Assembly (NCBI GenBank): GCA_026391805.1 | Contig: JAPLDJ010000015.1 | Coordinates: 499,474 to 540,297, forward strand | Direction of reading: 5' to 3' | Origin: Bacteroidota bacterium | GTDB taxonomy: Bacteria; Bacteroidota; Bacteroidia; Bacteroidales; FEN-979 | DNA length: 40,824 nt | Shown: in pieces, positions 24,220-33,800 of the stretch | How positions within the stretch are numbered: position 1 is the stretch's first letter | Layout of the letters: each line of letters begins with the position of its first letter | The notes under the pieces: generated by a model | The model's database searches: none | The model's input: only the letters and a program-made list of their open reading frames with translations | Told to the model about the DNA's origin: nothing | Translations under genes and position numbers: made by a program

Positions 24220-24630
24220 ATGAAAACGAAAAATTTAGTATTTGCGCTCTTTATAATGGGAACATTTGTCTTCCTGAATTCCTGCGGAAGCGGCAGTTCC
24301 ATTTCTCCTTCCGGAACCATAAAAGAATTTGCCACAAAAGTGGAGAAAGGCGATATTGACGGCGCCATCGGTTGCATTGCGACAGAAGGCAAAACCGTTG
24401 ACAAGGAAACCAAGGGAAAGCTCACACTGATCCTCGGAATGGGCAAGGGCCAGATGGAAAAGAAACAAGGGATCAAGAACATGGAGGTACTGAACGAACA
24501 GGTTGATGCCGACGGCAAAACCGCCACTGTAAAAATGAAATTCACCTATGGCGACGGCTCAACCGACGAAGAAGATTACACATTGCTGAAGGAAGACGGC
24601 AAATGGAAGATCAGCATGACTAAAAAATAG
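24220..24630 (+). CDS. DUF4878-type lipoprotein
   Basis: A 136-residue lipoprotein with signal peptide and lipobox LNSC (Cys at residue 22), followed by GSGSS. The rest is one small NTF2-like/DUF4878-type domain: PSGTIKEFATKVEKGDIDGAI (about 31-51) and YTLLKEDGKWKISMTKK at the C-terminus, the usual pattern of this fold. No acidic residues follow the Cys, so surface export is not indicated. The role is unknown. It ends 7 nt from the convergent DUF5916 gene. Confidence 0.82.
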   Translation: MKTKNLVFALFIMGTFVFLNSCGSGSSISPSGTIKEFATKVEKGDIDGAIGCIATEGKTVDKETKGKLTLILGMGKGQMEKKQGIKNMEVLNEQVDADGKTATVKMKFTYGDGSTDEEDYTLLKEDGKWKISMTKK

Positions 24631-24637
24631 ATAGATC

Positions 24638-27130
24638 TCAGACCTCGGGTTTTTTCTTCGAAAATAGTTTTTTCAGGGAGAGATAATCAAGATAATAAAG
24701 CACCCTCACCGAAAAACTGTTGGACTGAGGCGTGCTGATCATGTTGCTGAAATTATTGAAGTAATCATCTTCAAGAAGACCCTGCTGTGTGGTGATCGAA
24801 TTTTTCCAGACAACGCTCAGTTCGCTGCCCGGTGCAAAATTCCAGGTAAACTGAACATCCGCCGTGAACGCATTGAAATTGATGTCCGGGTTCATGGAAT
24901 AATCCCCCGGTGTTAGTTTGCCGTCGGTGTTCAGCGTATAAAAATCAAGGTAATCCGCCTGTGACCAGTAGTGGCGGATCCTGACATTCAGAGAAGCCTT
25001 TGTGGAGAAATTATAAACGGCAGAAAGGATGTTGTTAATTGTGGTGACATCCCGCCGGCCGAAACAGATGAGGGGTTGATAGAGTGTATCAAACTGCGTG
25101 TCAACCCAGCCGTAATCATTGAGGTTCTTTTCAAAGTGAACCGTCAGTGAAATCGTAAACCGGTTGGAAAGCCTTATCCGGGGTATCATCTCGATCCAGT
25201 ATCTGAAATTTTTATGATCAGGTGCATTCATGATCCCGATCGTGTTGTGTATCCTGAATTTTTTCCTCACATCCGTGGCGATCTTCCACAGAAAATCATA
25301 CTGCATCGGTTTATCATAGTACCAGCCCCACATCCTCGGCTCATAATAATCATGGGTCCCCAGGGGATAATAGTTTACTTCAAGATAATTCGCCCAGAAA
25401 TTGGTGAAATTGGTCATGTTGTCGGCTTTCAGTTGCAGGGATGTGAAATTTCCGGGCTTGTAAAGGGTTGAGTAATCAAGATAAAATTCCGACTGAGTTG
25501 ACAGTATCTTCCAGAAGGGATCCACCGTTTGGTACATAAGCTTTAGTTCGTTGATCACCTCGTTGTTGTTGGTCAGGAACCCCATGTCGTTGGGATCGTA
25601 GCGATTGTCGGCTTCGTACCGGTAGGCTTCATACTGGAAATGACCGCTGGGCTTCCCGATGCCGAAAAGATAATTATGGCCGAGGTCGGGACTTGATCCG
25701 TACTGATATTTCTGGCTGACATTTAACCTCCCCAAAACCGCAAATGTGTTTTTTGCATTGTAGATTTTAACCTCCGTCCCGCTGACATTGGCCGAATACC
25801 TGGAATCGGGCGAGTAGTAATTCGTATTGATCAGTGTAATGTAGGAATGATTTTTCAGGTTCTGGTCCAGCACCAGCACGTTGTAGTTGGTGAAGGGCTG
25901 GGTCATGATTTTGCGTGTTGCTCCTGTGACCGTGTCTTCCAGTTCAGCCCAGGTATTGGTGGTCATGGCATTGAAAAACCCGACCCCCAGCCCTTTTGAA
26001 TTCCGGCCGGAGATCTTCGTGGCATTGATGATCCGCGTTTCCTCCGGATTTTTCTTTACCCGCTCGTTGGTCTTAAGGCTGTCATAAGGCGCCTGGAAAT
26101 CTTTCGGGGTGCTGCCCACCCTGCGCGTATAAAAGATCTCGCATTTGCTGAAAAGCTCGGTTGCCTCGGTAAAAAATTGCCGGTTTTCATTGTACCTTAC
26201 CTCGAACGGTGTCAGGTTGAGGATCTGGTCATCCGACTGCACCTGGCCGAAATCCGGGATCAGCATCATGTCGAGGGTATAGCTTTCATTGATCCCGTAT
26301 CGCAGATCCAGTCCGCCCCGCAGGATGCTTTGCCAGGATTTGCTTTCAGGGGTTTTCTGGACATATCCCGACAGGTATGGCGTAAAAGAGAGCCTGACCG
26401 GTGGCTTGATGTTGCTGATGCCGACCAGGTCGCCGTAATATTTGAAGATGGCATTGGTGGTGTTATCTACAAAGGACCAGGTGGAATAATTCTGTTTGCG
26501 CTGAAAATTCCGCCACATGTTGATTCCCCATACCTGGTTTTCAACCCTGGGGAAACGCAGTGCTGACCAGGGGATCTCCAATTCCGCGATCCAGCCGGAA
26601 TCGGTGATCGTTGCAGCACTTGTCCATACAGCATCCCAGGTCAGATCGGTGCCGATCGCAGAATACTTGCAGTCGTTCTGCAGCCCGAGGGGAGTGACTT
26701 TGAATTCGTACATGTTCATCTGGTCGTTATAGGGAAGGATATCGAACGAGATGTAATCCGTATTCAGCAATTCCACCTGGTCGCGGCGCCCCATTTCCTT
26801 ACAGATGCTGTCGGGATGCGGATCGTAAAGAACCGCGCTGATGTAAAGGGACTGATCGTCATAAGCAAACCTGACTACCGACGGGTAGGGCGGAACAATG
26901 CCGTTACGTGGCGAATATTCTACGAAATCGGTGGCAGCAGGCAGGGTTTTCCAGAAGGGTTCATCCAGGATCCCGTCGATCTTCGGGTGTTCCCGGATCC
27001 TTTCGGCGCGAATGGTTTTCCTGGCCCTGAAAAGAGAATCCGAAACCGATCCGGGTTTCCCGGCCATGCCATAATATCCCGTGAGGAAAAAGATGAAAGT
27101 AAGAAAAAGGAATCCGGACCGGCAATTCAT
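24638..27130 (-). CDS. DUF5916 outer-membrane protein with CBM9-like N-terminus
   Basis: An exported protein of 830 residues from the ATG at 27130 (a GTG two codons upstream is less likely). The signal peptide ends near residue 22. A CBM9-like beta-sandwich (about 45-235) opens with IDGILDEPFWKTLP and has FAYDDQSLYISAVLYDP, a typical match. The C-terminal 600 residues form the DUF5916 part, with many aromatic-rich amphipathic strands (RLSFTPYLSGYVQK, SFSVRVLYYLDY) expected of an outer membrane barrel. Family members are common in Bacteroidota and of unknown role. It ends back to back with the DUF4878 gene, and its own promoter lies near 27152-27183. Confidence 0.88.
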   Translation of the reverse strand: MNCRSGFLFLTFIFFLTGYYGMAGKPGSVSDSLFRARKTIRAERIREHPKIDGILDEPFWKTLPAATDFVEYSPRNGIVPPYPSVVRFAYDDQSLYISAVLYDPHPDSICKEMGRRDQVELLNTDYISFDILPYNDQMNMYEFKVTPLGLQNDCKYSAIGTDLTWDAVWTSAATITDSGWIAELEIPWSALRFPRVENQVWGINMWRNFQRKQNYSTWSFVDNTTNAIFKYYGDLVGISNIKPPVRLSFTPYLSGYVQKTPESKSWQSILRGGLDLRYGINESYTLDMMLIPDFGQVQSDDQILNLTPFEVRYNENRQFFTEATELFSKCEIFYTRRVGSTPKDFQAPYDSLKTNERVKKNPEETRIINATKISGRNSKGLGVGFFNAMTTNTWAELEDTVTGATRKIMTQPFTNYNVLVLDQNLKNHSYITLINTNYYSPDSRYSANVSGTEVKIYNAKNTFAVLGRLNVSQKYQYGSSPDLGHNYLFGIGKPSGHFQYEAYRYEADNRYDPNDMGFLTNNNEVINELKLMYQTVDPFWKILSTQSEFYLDYSTLYKPGNFTSLQLKADNMTNFTNFWANYLEVNYYPLGTHDYYEPRMWGWYYDKPMQYDFLWKIATDVRKKFRIHNTIGIMNAPDHKNFRYWIEMIPRIRLSNRFTISLTVHFEKNLNDYGWVDTQFDTLYQPLICFGRRDVTTINNILSAVYNFSTKASLNVRIRHYWSQADYLDFYTLNTDGKLTPGDYSMNPDINFNAFTADVQFTWNFAPGSELSVVWKNSITTQQGLLEDDYFNNFSNMISTPQSNSFSVRVLYYLDYLSLKKLFSKKKPEV

Positions 27131-27151
27131 AAACACTGGGTGATTTCAGTG

Positions 27152-27183
27152 TAAATATAAACCGCCCTGTTCAAATCCCCCAA
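27152..27183 (-). promoter_or_regulatory. Possible promoter of the DUF5916 gene
   Basis: On the minus strand: TTG (complement of CAA at 27181-27183), a 21-nt spacer and TATATTTA (complement of 27152-27159), one mismatch from the consensus. The start codon is 21 nt downstream of the -7 box. Confidence 0.35.
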
Positions 27184-27197
27184 CTTAGTTGATAAAA

Positions 27198-27216
27198 TGA
27201 CCGATGCAATCGGTCA
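27198..27216 (-). terminator. Rho-independent terminator of the small repeat-protein gene
   Basis: TGACCGAT and ATCGGTCA are perfectly complementary (8 bp) around a 3-nt loop. On the minus strand the stem is followed by TTTTATC, and it sits 35 nt beyond the stop codon of the gene at 27251-27607. Confidence 0.6.
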
Positions 27217-27250
27217 GAGGTGGGAAAACGGAGATGTATGAAAAGGGGAT

Positions 27251-27607
27251 TTATTCGAAATCTGCTTCGGCAGGAGTTACAGGCGCCAGGGCTGAAATAC
27301 CGGCGTTCATATCAACTGTATCATTGAAATCAGCTTCTGCCGGGGTGAGAGGAGCAACAGATGAAAGGTTTAATGCGGCTTCCGGGGCTTCATCAGTAAA
27401 ATCGGCCTCAGCGGGAGTAACCGGTGCAAGGTTGATCATCGTTGCATCTGCAACCGGAACACCGTCGGTAAAATCAGCTTCTTCCGGAGTAACAGGTGCG
27501 AAAACTGAAATGTCGGCCGGGGAGCTGTTAAAGCTGCCGGATATAGCATTGAAATGAAGAATCAAAGTAGCTGAGAGTATGAGGGTGATGGTGTTAATCG
27601 TTTTCAT
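27251..27607 (-). CDS. Small exported protein with four APVTPAEADF repeats
   Basis: A 118-residue protein with a signal peptide (about residues 1-23, ILSATLILHFNAISG). The mature part is four copies of the decapeptide APVTPAEADF (variants APVTPEEADF and APLTPAEADF), 24, 24 and 23 residues apart, joined by variable acidic linkers. The fourth copy stops one residue after the motif. It is acidic, lacks Cys and basic residues, and has no enzyme motif. I do not recognise a named family, though similar motifs occur, as I recall, in small Bacteroidota secreted proteins. It has a good -7 box and its own terminator, so it is a single-gene unit. Confidence 0.75.
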   Translation of the reverse strand: MKTINTITLILSATLILHFNAISGSFNSSPADISVFAPVTPEEADFTDGVPVADATMINLAPVTPAEADFTDEAPEAALNLSSVAPLTPAEADFNDTVDMNAGISALAPVTPAEADFE

Positions 27608-27635
27608 TTATTTTGTTTTTTTAAGTTTGATGCAA

Positions 27636-27643
27636 CAAAGATA
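27636..27643 (-). promoter_or_regulatory. -7 box for the small repeat-protein gene
   Basis: CAAAGATA reads TATCTTTG on the minus strand, a perfect -7 box, 29 nt upstream of the ATG. No clear -33 box is present at 19-21 nt. Confidence 0.48.
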
Positions 27644-27819
27644 CAACAGGAAGAGGGGTCGGATAAACCTCAAATCGATGGGAAGAAGACCCCGTCCGAC
27701 GAAACACGGAAAAGAATCGGTGAACAGGATTTATAAAATATTTTATACTAAACAGGACATTCTCCGTTTTATAGTCGTATCTTTAAGAGTTCACGTTACC
27801 ATGGTTAATTAACCGGATC

Positions 27820-28023
27820 ATGAAAAAAGATGTAATAGAAAACAGGATGAATCTCTCGAATCAGCAGGGGAAGGTGCCGCATGCAAAACTACAGAGTGGT
27901 TCCGTACAAAATAAATATCCTGTGATCCTCGACGGCGGGAAAACGATCCTCTTTATTTCCGACAAAAGCAAGGAAGCAGAAGTTATCAGACGATACGAAG
28001 CGCGCAAAAAAACCAGACCCTGA
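27820..28023 (+). CDS. Small protein of unknown function
   Basis: A 67-residue basic, soluble protein; no signal or membrane segment. The C-terminal half (KYPVILDGGKTILFISDKSKEAEVIRRYEARKK) could form two strands and a helix. I recognise no family. A weak -7-like TATCTTTA at 27778-27785 precedes it by about 35 nt, and GGA lies just before the ATG. Coding status rests on length, start context and amino-acid mix only. Confidence 0.5.
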   Translation: MKKDVIENRMNLSNQQGKVPHAKLQSGSVQNKYPVILDGGKTILFISDKSKEAEVIRRYEARKKTRP

Positions 28024-28090
28024 TGGTTAATAATGAATGACTGATGGATTCATAATTTATCATTCAGATTTCATAATTCATCATTCCTCT
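28024..28090. repeat. Short repeat block, units like TAATTCATCATTC
   Basis: The spacer holds imperfect direct copies of CATAATTCATCATTC, ATAATTTATCATTCAGATTTC and the opposite-sense AATGAATGA. It can partly fold on itself and lies at the 3' end of the 67-residue gene, ahead of the M13 gene. Confidence 0.55.
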
Positions 28091-28145
28091 TTACTTTGAG
28101 ATTCAGATTTTTCAATTAATTTTGGTGTCCCCAAAAGGAACATCT

Positions 28146-30194
28146 ATGCAAAAACATTTTTACCTCCCCATGATCGCCGCTACCGCGATCGTTCTCATCT
28201 TCACCTCCTCCTGCAACAATAATCAAAAATCCATGAACGCTGAAAACAAGGTTCCCGCGTTTGACACCTCGGGCATTGACCGTACCGTCAAACCCTGCGA
28301 TGATTTCGACAATTTTGCCAACGGGAACTGGAAAAAGCACAACCCGATCCCTTCCACCGAAGGTTCGTGGGGCTCTTTTGATGTACTTGACAAGGAAACC
28401 CGTGAAGTTAAGATCAAAGGCATCGTCAAGGATCTCCTGACACAGGAAAACCTGAAAAAGGGCAGTGATGCACAACTGATAACGGGTTTCTACAAATCTT
28501 ACATGGATACCGCGACCATTGAAAAACGAGGGATCACGCCCATAATGCCGATGATTGAAAAGATCAATTCCGCAAAAAACACAATGGATCTTTTTGCTGT
28601 CAGCGGCGAACTTGCCAAATATGATGTCGGCGGACCCTTCATGGTCTATGTCAGCGCCGATGACCGGAACAGCACCATGAATGCCGTTTCGATGGGGCAG
28701 GGCGGACTTTCGTTGCGCGACCGCAACTATTATGAAAACAAGGATTCAGCGATGGTGAAGATCAGGGCTGAATTTGTGAAGCACGTCGATAAAATGTTCG
28801 GCATGGCCGGCTGGAGTGTTACGAATCCCGGGAAGACCATATTGGACTTCGAAACCAAAATGGCATTGCTTCAGCTGAAGAATTTTGAGCTTCGCGACCC
28901 AGTGAAGATCTACAACAAGATCGCCTTCGGTGAACTGAAGAAAAAGGCCCCGGGCATCAACTGGGGCGATTATTATAAAAATTACGACCTGCAGCCGGAT
29001 ACGGTGATCGTTTGGAACCTTGATTACCTGAAGAACCTGGACCAGCTGATTAAAGCAACCCCGCTGGAGGATCTGAAGACCTATTTCCGCTGGCAGGTTC
29101 TTACGAACTATGCCGGTCTTCTGCCTGTACAGTTCAACAAGGAATCTTTTCATTTCTTCAATACCATCATGTATGGCGTGAAGGTTCAGCGGCCACGGGA
29201 AGAACGTGCCATCATGAATGCCAACCGCAGGCTGGGCATGCCGCTCGGGAAACTCTTCGTGGAAAAATATTTCCCGGAGTCATCCAAGAAAAAAGTTTCG
29301 GAGATGATCGAGAATGTCCGTACGGTTTATGGTGAACGGATCGACAAGCTTTCCTGGATGGGCCCGGCCACCAAGGAAAAAGCAAAAAAGAAGCTGGCTG
29401 CATTTACCTATAAAATAGGTTATCCCGACAAGTGGAAAGACTATTCCACCATTGATATCCAGCCGGACAAGCTGCTTGAAAACTGCAACAGCATCACCCT
29501 GTGGGAACACAACGACATGATCGCAAAAGCAGGGAAGCCGGTAGACAAGTCGGAATGGATGATGTCGCCGCAAACCATCAACGCCTATAACAATTCAAGC
29601 AATAACGAAATCGTTTTCCCGGCTGCCATCCTTCAGCCACCCTTCTTTAATCCGGATGCAGACGATGCCATCAATTACGGCGGCATCATCAGCGTGATAG
29701 GACACGAAATGACACACGGGTTTGACGATCATGGCTCGCAATACGACGGAAGTGGCAACTTGAACAACTGGTGGGCACCGGAGGATGCTAAAAACTTTGC
29801 CGCCCTCGGGAAAAAACTGGAAGATTATTTCAACGCCATTGAAGTCACCAAGGGCTTTAAGATCGATGGGAAACTGACGGTAGGGGAAAACATTGCCGAT
29901 CTCGGCGGACTTACACTTGGGTATTATGCCTTGAAGAAATCGCTGACAGGGAAAACAGAACCTGAACCCATTCACGGTTTTACCTGGCAGCAGCGGTTCT
30001 TCCTTGGATGGGCCCAGGTATGGCATGAGAACATGACCAACGAAAGCCTGATCAACCAGGTGCAAACCAACGAACATACACCTGCACGCTGGCGCATCAA
30101 TGCCACGCTCGCACAGATGAAGGAATTCTCCGATGCCTTCGGGTGTGCAGGGAAAATGGCAGTTCCCGATGCAGACAGGGTTGTGATCTGGTAA
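28146..30194 (+). CDS. M13 family zinc metallopeptidase lipoprotein
   Basis: A neprilysin/PepO-type endopeptidase that cleaves peptides in the periplasm. I choose the ATG at 28146, preceded by AAAGGAA, over the TTG at 28122. This gives a lipoprotein signal with lipobox TSSC and 682 residues, a normal length. The M13 N-terminal domain starts at FDTSGIDRTVKPCDDFDNFANG (about 40). The zinc site is H520-E-M-T-H524 with Glu581 of ENIADLGG, whose Asp585 is the usual assisting residue. The C-terminus (CAGKMAVPDADRVVIW) is the standard family end, with the conserved Trp last. Confidence 0.95.
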   Translation: MQKHFYLPMIAATAIVLIFTSSCNNNQKSMNAENKVPAFDTSGIDRTVKPCDDFDNFANGNWKKHNPIPSTEGSWGSFDVLDKETREVKIKGIVKDLLTQENLKKGSDAQLITGFYKSYMDTATIEKRGITPIMPMIEKINSAKNTMDLFAVSGELAKYDVGGPFMVYVSADDRNSTMNAVSMGQGGLSLRDRNYYENKDSAMVKIRAEFVKHVDKMFGMAGWSVTNPGKTILDFETKMALLQLKNFELRDPVKIYNKIAFGELKKKAPGINWGDYYKNYDLQPDTVIVWNLDYLKNLDQLIKATPLEDLKTYFRWQVLTNYAGLLPVQFNKESFHFFNTIMYGVKVQRPREERAIMNANRRLGMPLGKLFVEKYFPESSKKKVSEMIENVRTVYGERIDKLSWMGPATKEKAKKKLAAFTYKIGYPDKWKDYSTIDIQPDKLLENCNSITLWEHNDMIAKAGKPVDKSEWMMSPQTINAYNNSSNNEIVFPAAILQPPFFNPDADDAINYGGIISVIGHEMTHGFDDHGSQYDGSGNLNNWWAPEDAKNFAALGKKLEDYFNAIEVTKGFKIDGKLTVGENIADLGGLTLGYYALKKSLTGKTEPEPIHGFTWQQRFFLGWAQVWHENMTNESLINQVQTNEHTPARWRINATLAQMKEFSDAFGCAGKMAVPDADRVVIW

Positions 30195-30834
30195 ATTTTT
30201 AGCAGATAACCCTCATGTCAAAACAGAATCGCTATGTGAGTGTAACCTTTTCCCAAAAAAATAAGTATATACAATCGAAAACATTTATAGCACAAGAAAA
30301 GGCTCATTGAATTTCAATGAAAAACAAGAATTTTTAAATCGGCACCTATATATATATGTTCTTAAAAAAAAGTATTTTTGTTTTGGTATATTGATATAAC
30401 TTTATATTTTTACACAAAAATTTTTAATCTATTCTTTTTTATTTAAAAAAATAATAGGCAACACTACCTGACAATAACATTTTTTTAAATAGAATAAAGA
30501 GCATCCACGAATCACGCTGATTTTTCAAAGTCCCCGGACAGATCCGGACGCTTCAATATCATATAAAATAAGGGTTATTTACTGAATCCCGATTAAATTC
30601 TGACCATTCTCATTCTCCGCGGCGGGGAAACGCGATCACTCAGGAAAATAACTCTTAAAACGGCCAGCCGGCCGGGATACTCTGACACAATAGAGTAACA
30701 CGCCATGCTCATCGCTGGAACTTACTGATTTCTTGTGTCGGATGATCACCAACAAATTTGGATGTAAAAGACATTGCATGCGACATGCTGAATGAAGCAT
30801 TGCTCATATTGTTATTAAGACAAATATTCATATT
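30195..30834. other. 640-nt AT-rich spacer and likely long leader of the giant gene
   Basis: No gene is seen. The left part (30240-30490) is very AT-rich and holds a 7-bp hairpin (30304-30320), which could end M13 transcription but lacks a close T-run, and a candidate promoter for the giant gene: TTTG (30377-30380), then TATATTTT (30403-30410), spacing 22, a weak match. The right part (30500-30780) is GC-richer and has several small stems: CCGGA/TCCGG (30534-30547), a GCGGCGGGGAAACGC region (30619-30633), CGGCCAGCCGGCCG (30661-30674) and TACTCT/AGAGTA (30678-30697). This looks like a structured leader RNA, family unknown. Confidence 0.45.
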
Positions 30835-33800
30835 ATGAAAACAGCTTTACTTGTAAGCCATTCAGAAAAGAAACAATTCTCAAGGTCAGTTGTTGTTACA
30901 ATTGCGTTGGTGATCTCAATGATCATGAATTTATCAAAAGTGCAGGGACAAAACTGTACTGTAAATGCAGGTGTGGACCAAACCATCTGCGTAAATTCAC
31001 AACTTGTTTTATACGGTCAGACGAGCGGACTTTTCCAGGGGACCGGTAACATCACATGGTCGCAGTTTTCTGGTCCGAGTGTCACAATAACGAATCCGCA
31101 CAGCCTTACAACGACGGTCACGGGTTATGTGGCGAACCAGGTCTACCGGTTTATCCTGAGTGCAAAATGTCTTGACGGGTCGTTGGTTACAGACCTGGTT
31201 AAATATACAGTAACCCCGATCACAACAGCCAGTGCCGGACCTGATCAGACCTTATGTCCGGGCACCGGAACACTTGCCGCCAATACCCCCGGCGCCGGTG
31301 AGACCGGAACCTGGACTGTTCTTACAGGGACAGGGGTCGCCGTTACCAGTATCCATTCACCGACCAGTACGATCACGGTCAGTTCAACCGGATCGGCGAC
31401 AGTGACACTGCGCTGGACTATCCAGGGCCCGGTTGGCCCACCCCAGTGCGAATCGTATGATGATGTGATAATTTCAAACCAGGGTGGTGTTTCTCCTGTC
31501 ACTGCCGGTACGAACCAGACCCTGAGTAACTGTTATTCATCCACCACTTCAACAGGACTGAATGCAAGTTTCGGCGGGAACGGGATCAATGGCCAGCAGG
31601 GAACCTGGTCGGTTGTGAGCGGGCCCAACATTCCTTCGTTCGCCAACATACACCAGAACAATACAACCGTTTCGAACCTTATCCAGGGCACCTATGTTCT
31701 GCGCTGGACGGTAGCCGGACCCTGTGTCAGCGGAACAGCCACAATGACCATCATCGTACCGGCCCCCACGGCGAATGTGACCGGAGCTACTGTCACATCT
31801 CAGTCATTCTGCGACGGAAGAACTTCATTCATCCTTTCTGGAAATTTCCCGCTTTACTCCGGAGAAACTGTTCTCTGGACCCAGACCAGCGGTCCCGCGG
31901 CAACGATTGCGTCCCCTAACTCTCCGATCACCAGCGTAACGGTACCGGCAGGCTCCGGCACCTACACCTTTTTATATACGATCTCCAACCCGGTAACGCT
32001 CTGTTCTTCATCGGCGACCTCGACAATATCCTTCTCAACGCCTCCCTCGCTTACGCTGACAGCAGGATCGTTTCTTACGCTTGCCTGCGGGGATTCAACA
32101 GCAACAATTTCTTATACACAGAGCGGATCAGGAACGGTTCAGTGGAGCATCATAAGTGGTCCGGCCACTCCTTTCTATCCCACCTATCCGACGTCCTACC
32201 AGAACTCAGCCGCTTCACCGGAAGTGATTCCCCATCTTTCCAAAGCGGGAACCTACCTTATCCGGTTCCGGAAATCCCCGGGGGTTGGAAGTTCATGCTC
32301 CACGGTATTTGCCGATATCAATGTGATTGTTTCCATGCCACCTACGGCAAGCAATGCCGGTACCGCGCAGCTTCTGGCATGCAATATATTTTCCACCTCC
32401 CTTGCAGGGAATGTACCTTTTGTGGGGACCGGACATTGGACCCAGGTCAGCGGACCCAATACCGCGGTTATCACCAATATCTACTTTAATACCTCCCCGG
32501 TTTCCGGGCTGATCAACGGGGTGTATGTATTTCGCTGGCTGATTTCGGGAGGTCCCATGTGTCCTTCATCACAAAGCGATACGCGCGTAATTGTGGCAAG
32601 CATCAATCCGACCACAGCGAATGCGGGGCCTGATCAGACCGTATGTTACGCAACACCGCTGATTCTTCAGGGCAACAGTACCATATTAAATGAAGTCGGA
32701 ACCTGGACGGTAACGCCAACCGGCCCTGTATTTTCGGATGTCCATAATCCGCATGCCGTTGTGACCGGTCTGCTGGCCTCCACTGTATATACTTTTACCT
32801 GGACCATCGTAAATGCCTGCAGTTCCTCATCGGATGCCGCTGTTATCACAACATCGGGAACACAGGGACCAATCCAGTCAAATGCCGGTCCGGATCAATG
32901 TCTCGCTTCAGGAACAACAACAATGACGATGGCGGGAAACAACCCATCACCGGGCACAGGAACCTGGGTCCGCCTTACGGGCCCCAATAATCCTACAATC
33001 ACCAATGCCAGTTTATACAATACAACGGTAACCGGCCTGATTAACGGAACTTACACGTTTCAATGGAGCATCAGTTATAACTCCTGTTCCGTTTCAAGGG
33101 ATACAATGAAAGTCACCATCTCGGCTCCGGCCACCATTGCAAATGCCGGCGGTGACAAAACGGTTTGCGGAACTTCCGTTACCCTTACCGCCAATACTCC
33201 TGTAGTGGGTACAGGCATGTGGACGCAGCAGGTCGGGAATGCAGGCGCAGTCATTGTTTCCCCGACTTCTCCCACCACAAATATTACCGGGCTTATTGAC
33301 GGGGTGTATGTTTTCAGGTGGACAATCACCAATGATGCTTGCACCAGCAACTATTCCGATGCCACAGTTTACGTATCGACTCCGCCGTCGGCGGCCGTTG
33401 CAGGGCCGGACCAGACCCTTTGCGGACCGACCTCAACGACCATGGCTGCCACAACTCCTTTGAACGGAACGGGGAACTGGATGCTGGTCAGCGGTCCGAA
33501 CAGCCCGGTAATCGGAAACTTTTTTTCATCCACAACAACTGTTTCCGGGATGATCACCGGGCCCTATCTATTCCGCTGGACGGTAACCGGAGGACCCTAT
33601 TGCCCGCCCAATACAAGCACGATGTCGATCACTGTCATGGAAAATGCAAATGCCGGATCGAGCCAGTCGTACTGCAGTGTAACGGCAGTGAACCTTGCAG
33701 GGAATACAGCCAGTACTGGAACATGGACACAGGTAGGCACCACGCCGAATGTAGCTACAATCACAACTACAGGATCAAATACAGCCACGGCTTCCGGTCT

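Noticed and set aside
27204-27557. Plus-strand ORF with SASAGVTGA repeats opposite the small exported protein
   Set aside because: It is the shadow of a repetitive gene: the minus-strand reading has a signal peptide, promoter box and terminator, and the plus strand has none.
28122-28145. TTG start of the M13 peptidase
   Set aside because: An ATG with a good upstream AAAGGAA lies eight codons later and starts the lipoprotein signal.
30600-30760. Possible c-di-GMP or other known riboswitch before the giant gene
   Set aside because: GGGGAAACGCG and nearby stems look suggestive, but the conserved core of GEMM or other classes I know is not present. Kept only as a structured leader of unknown type.
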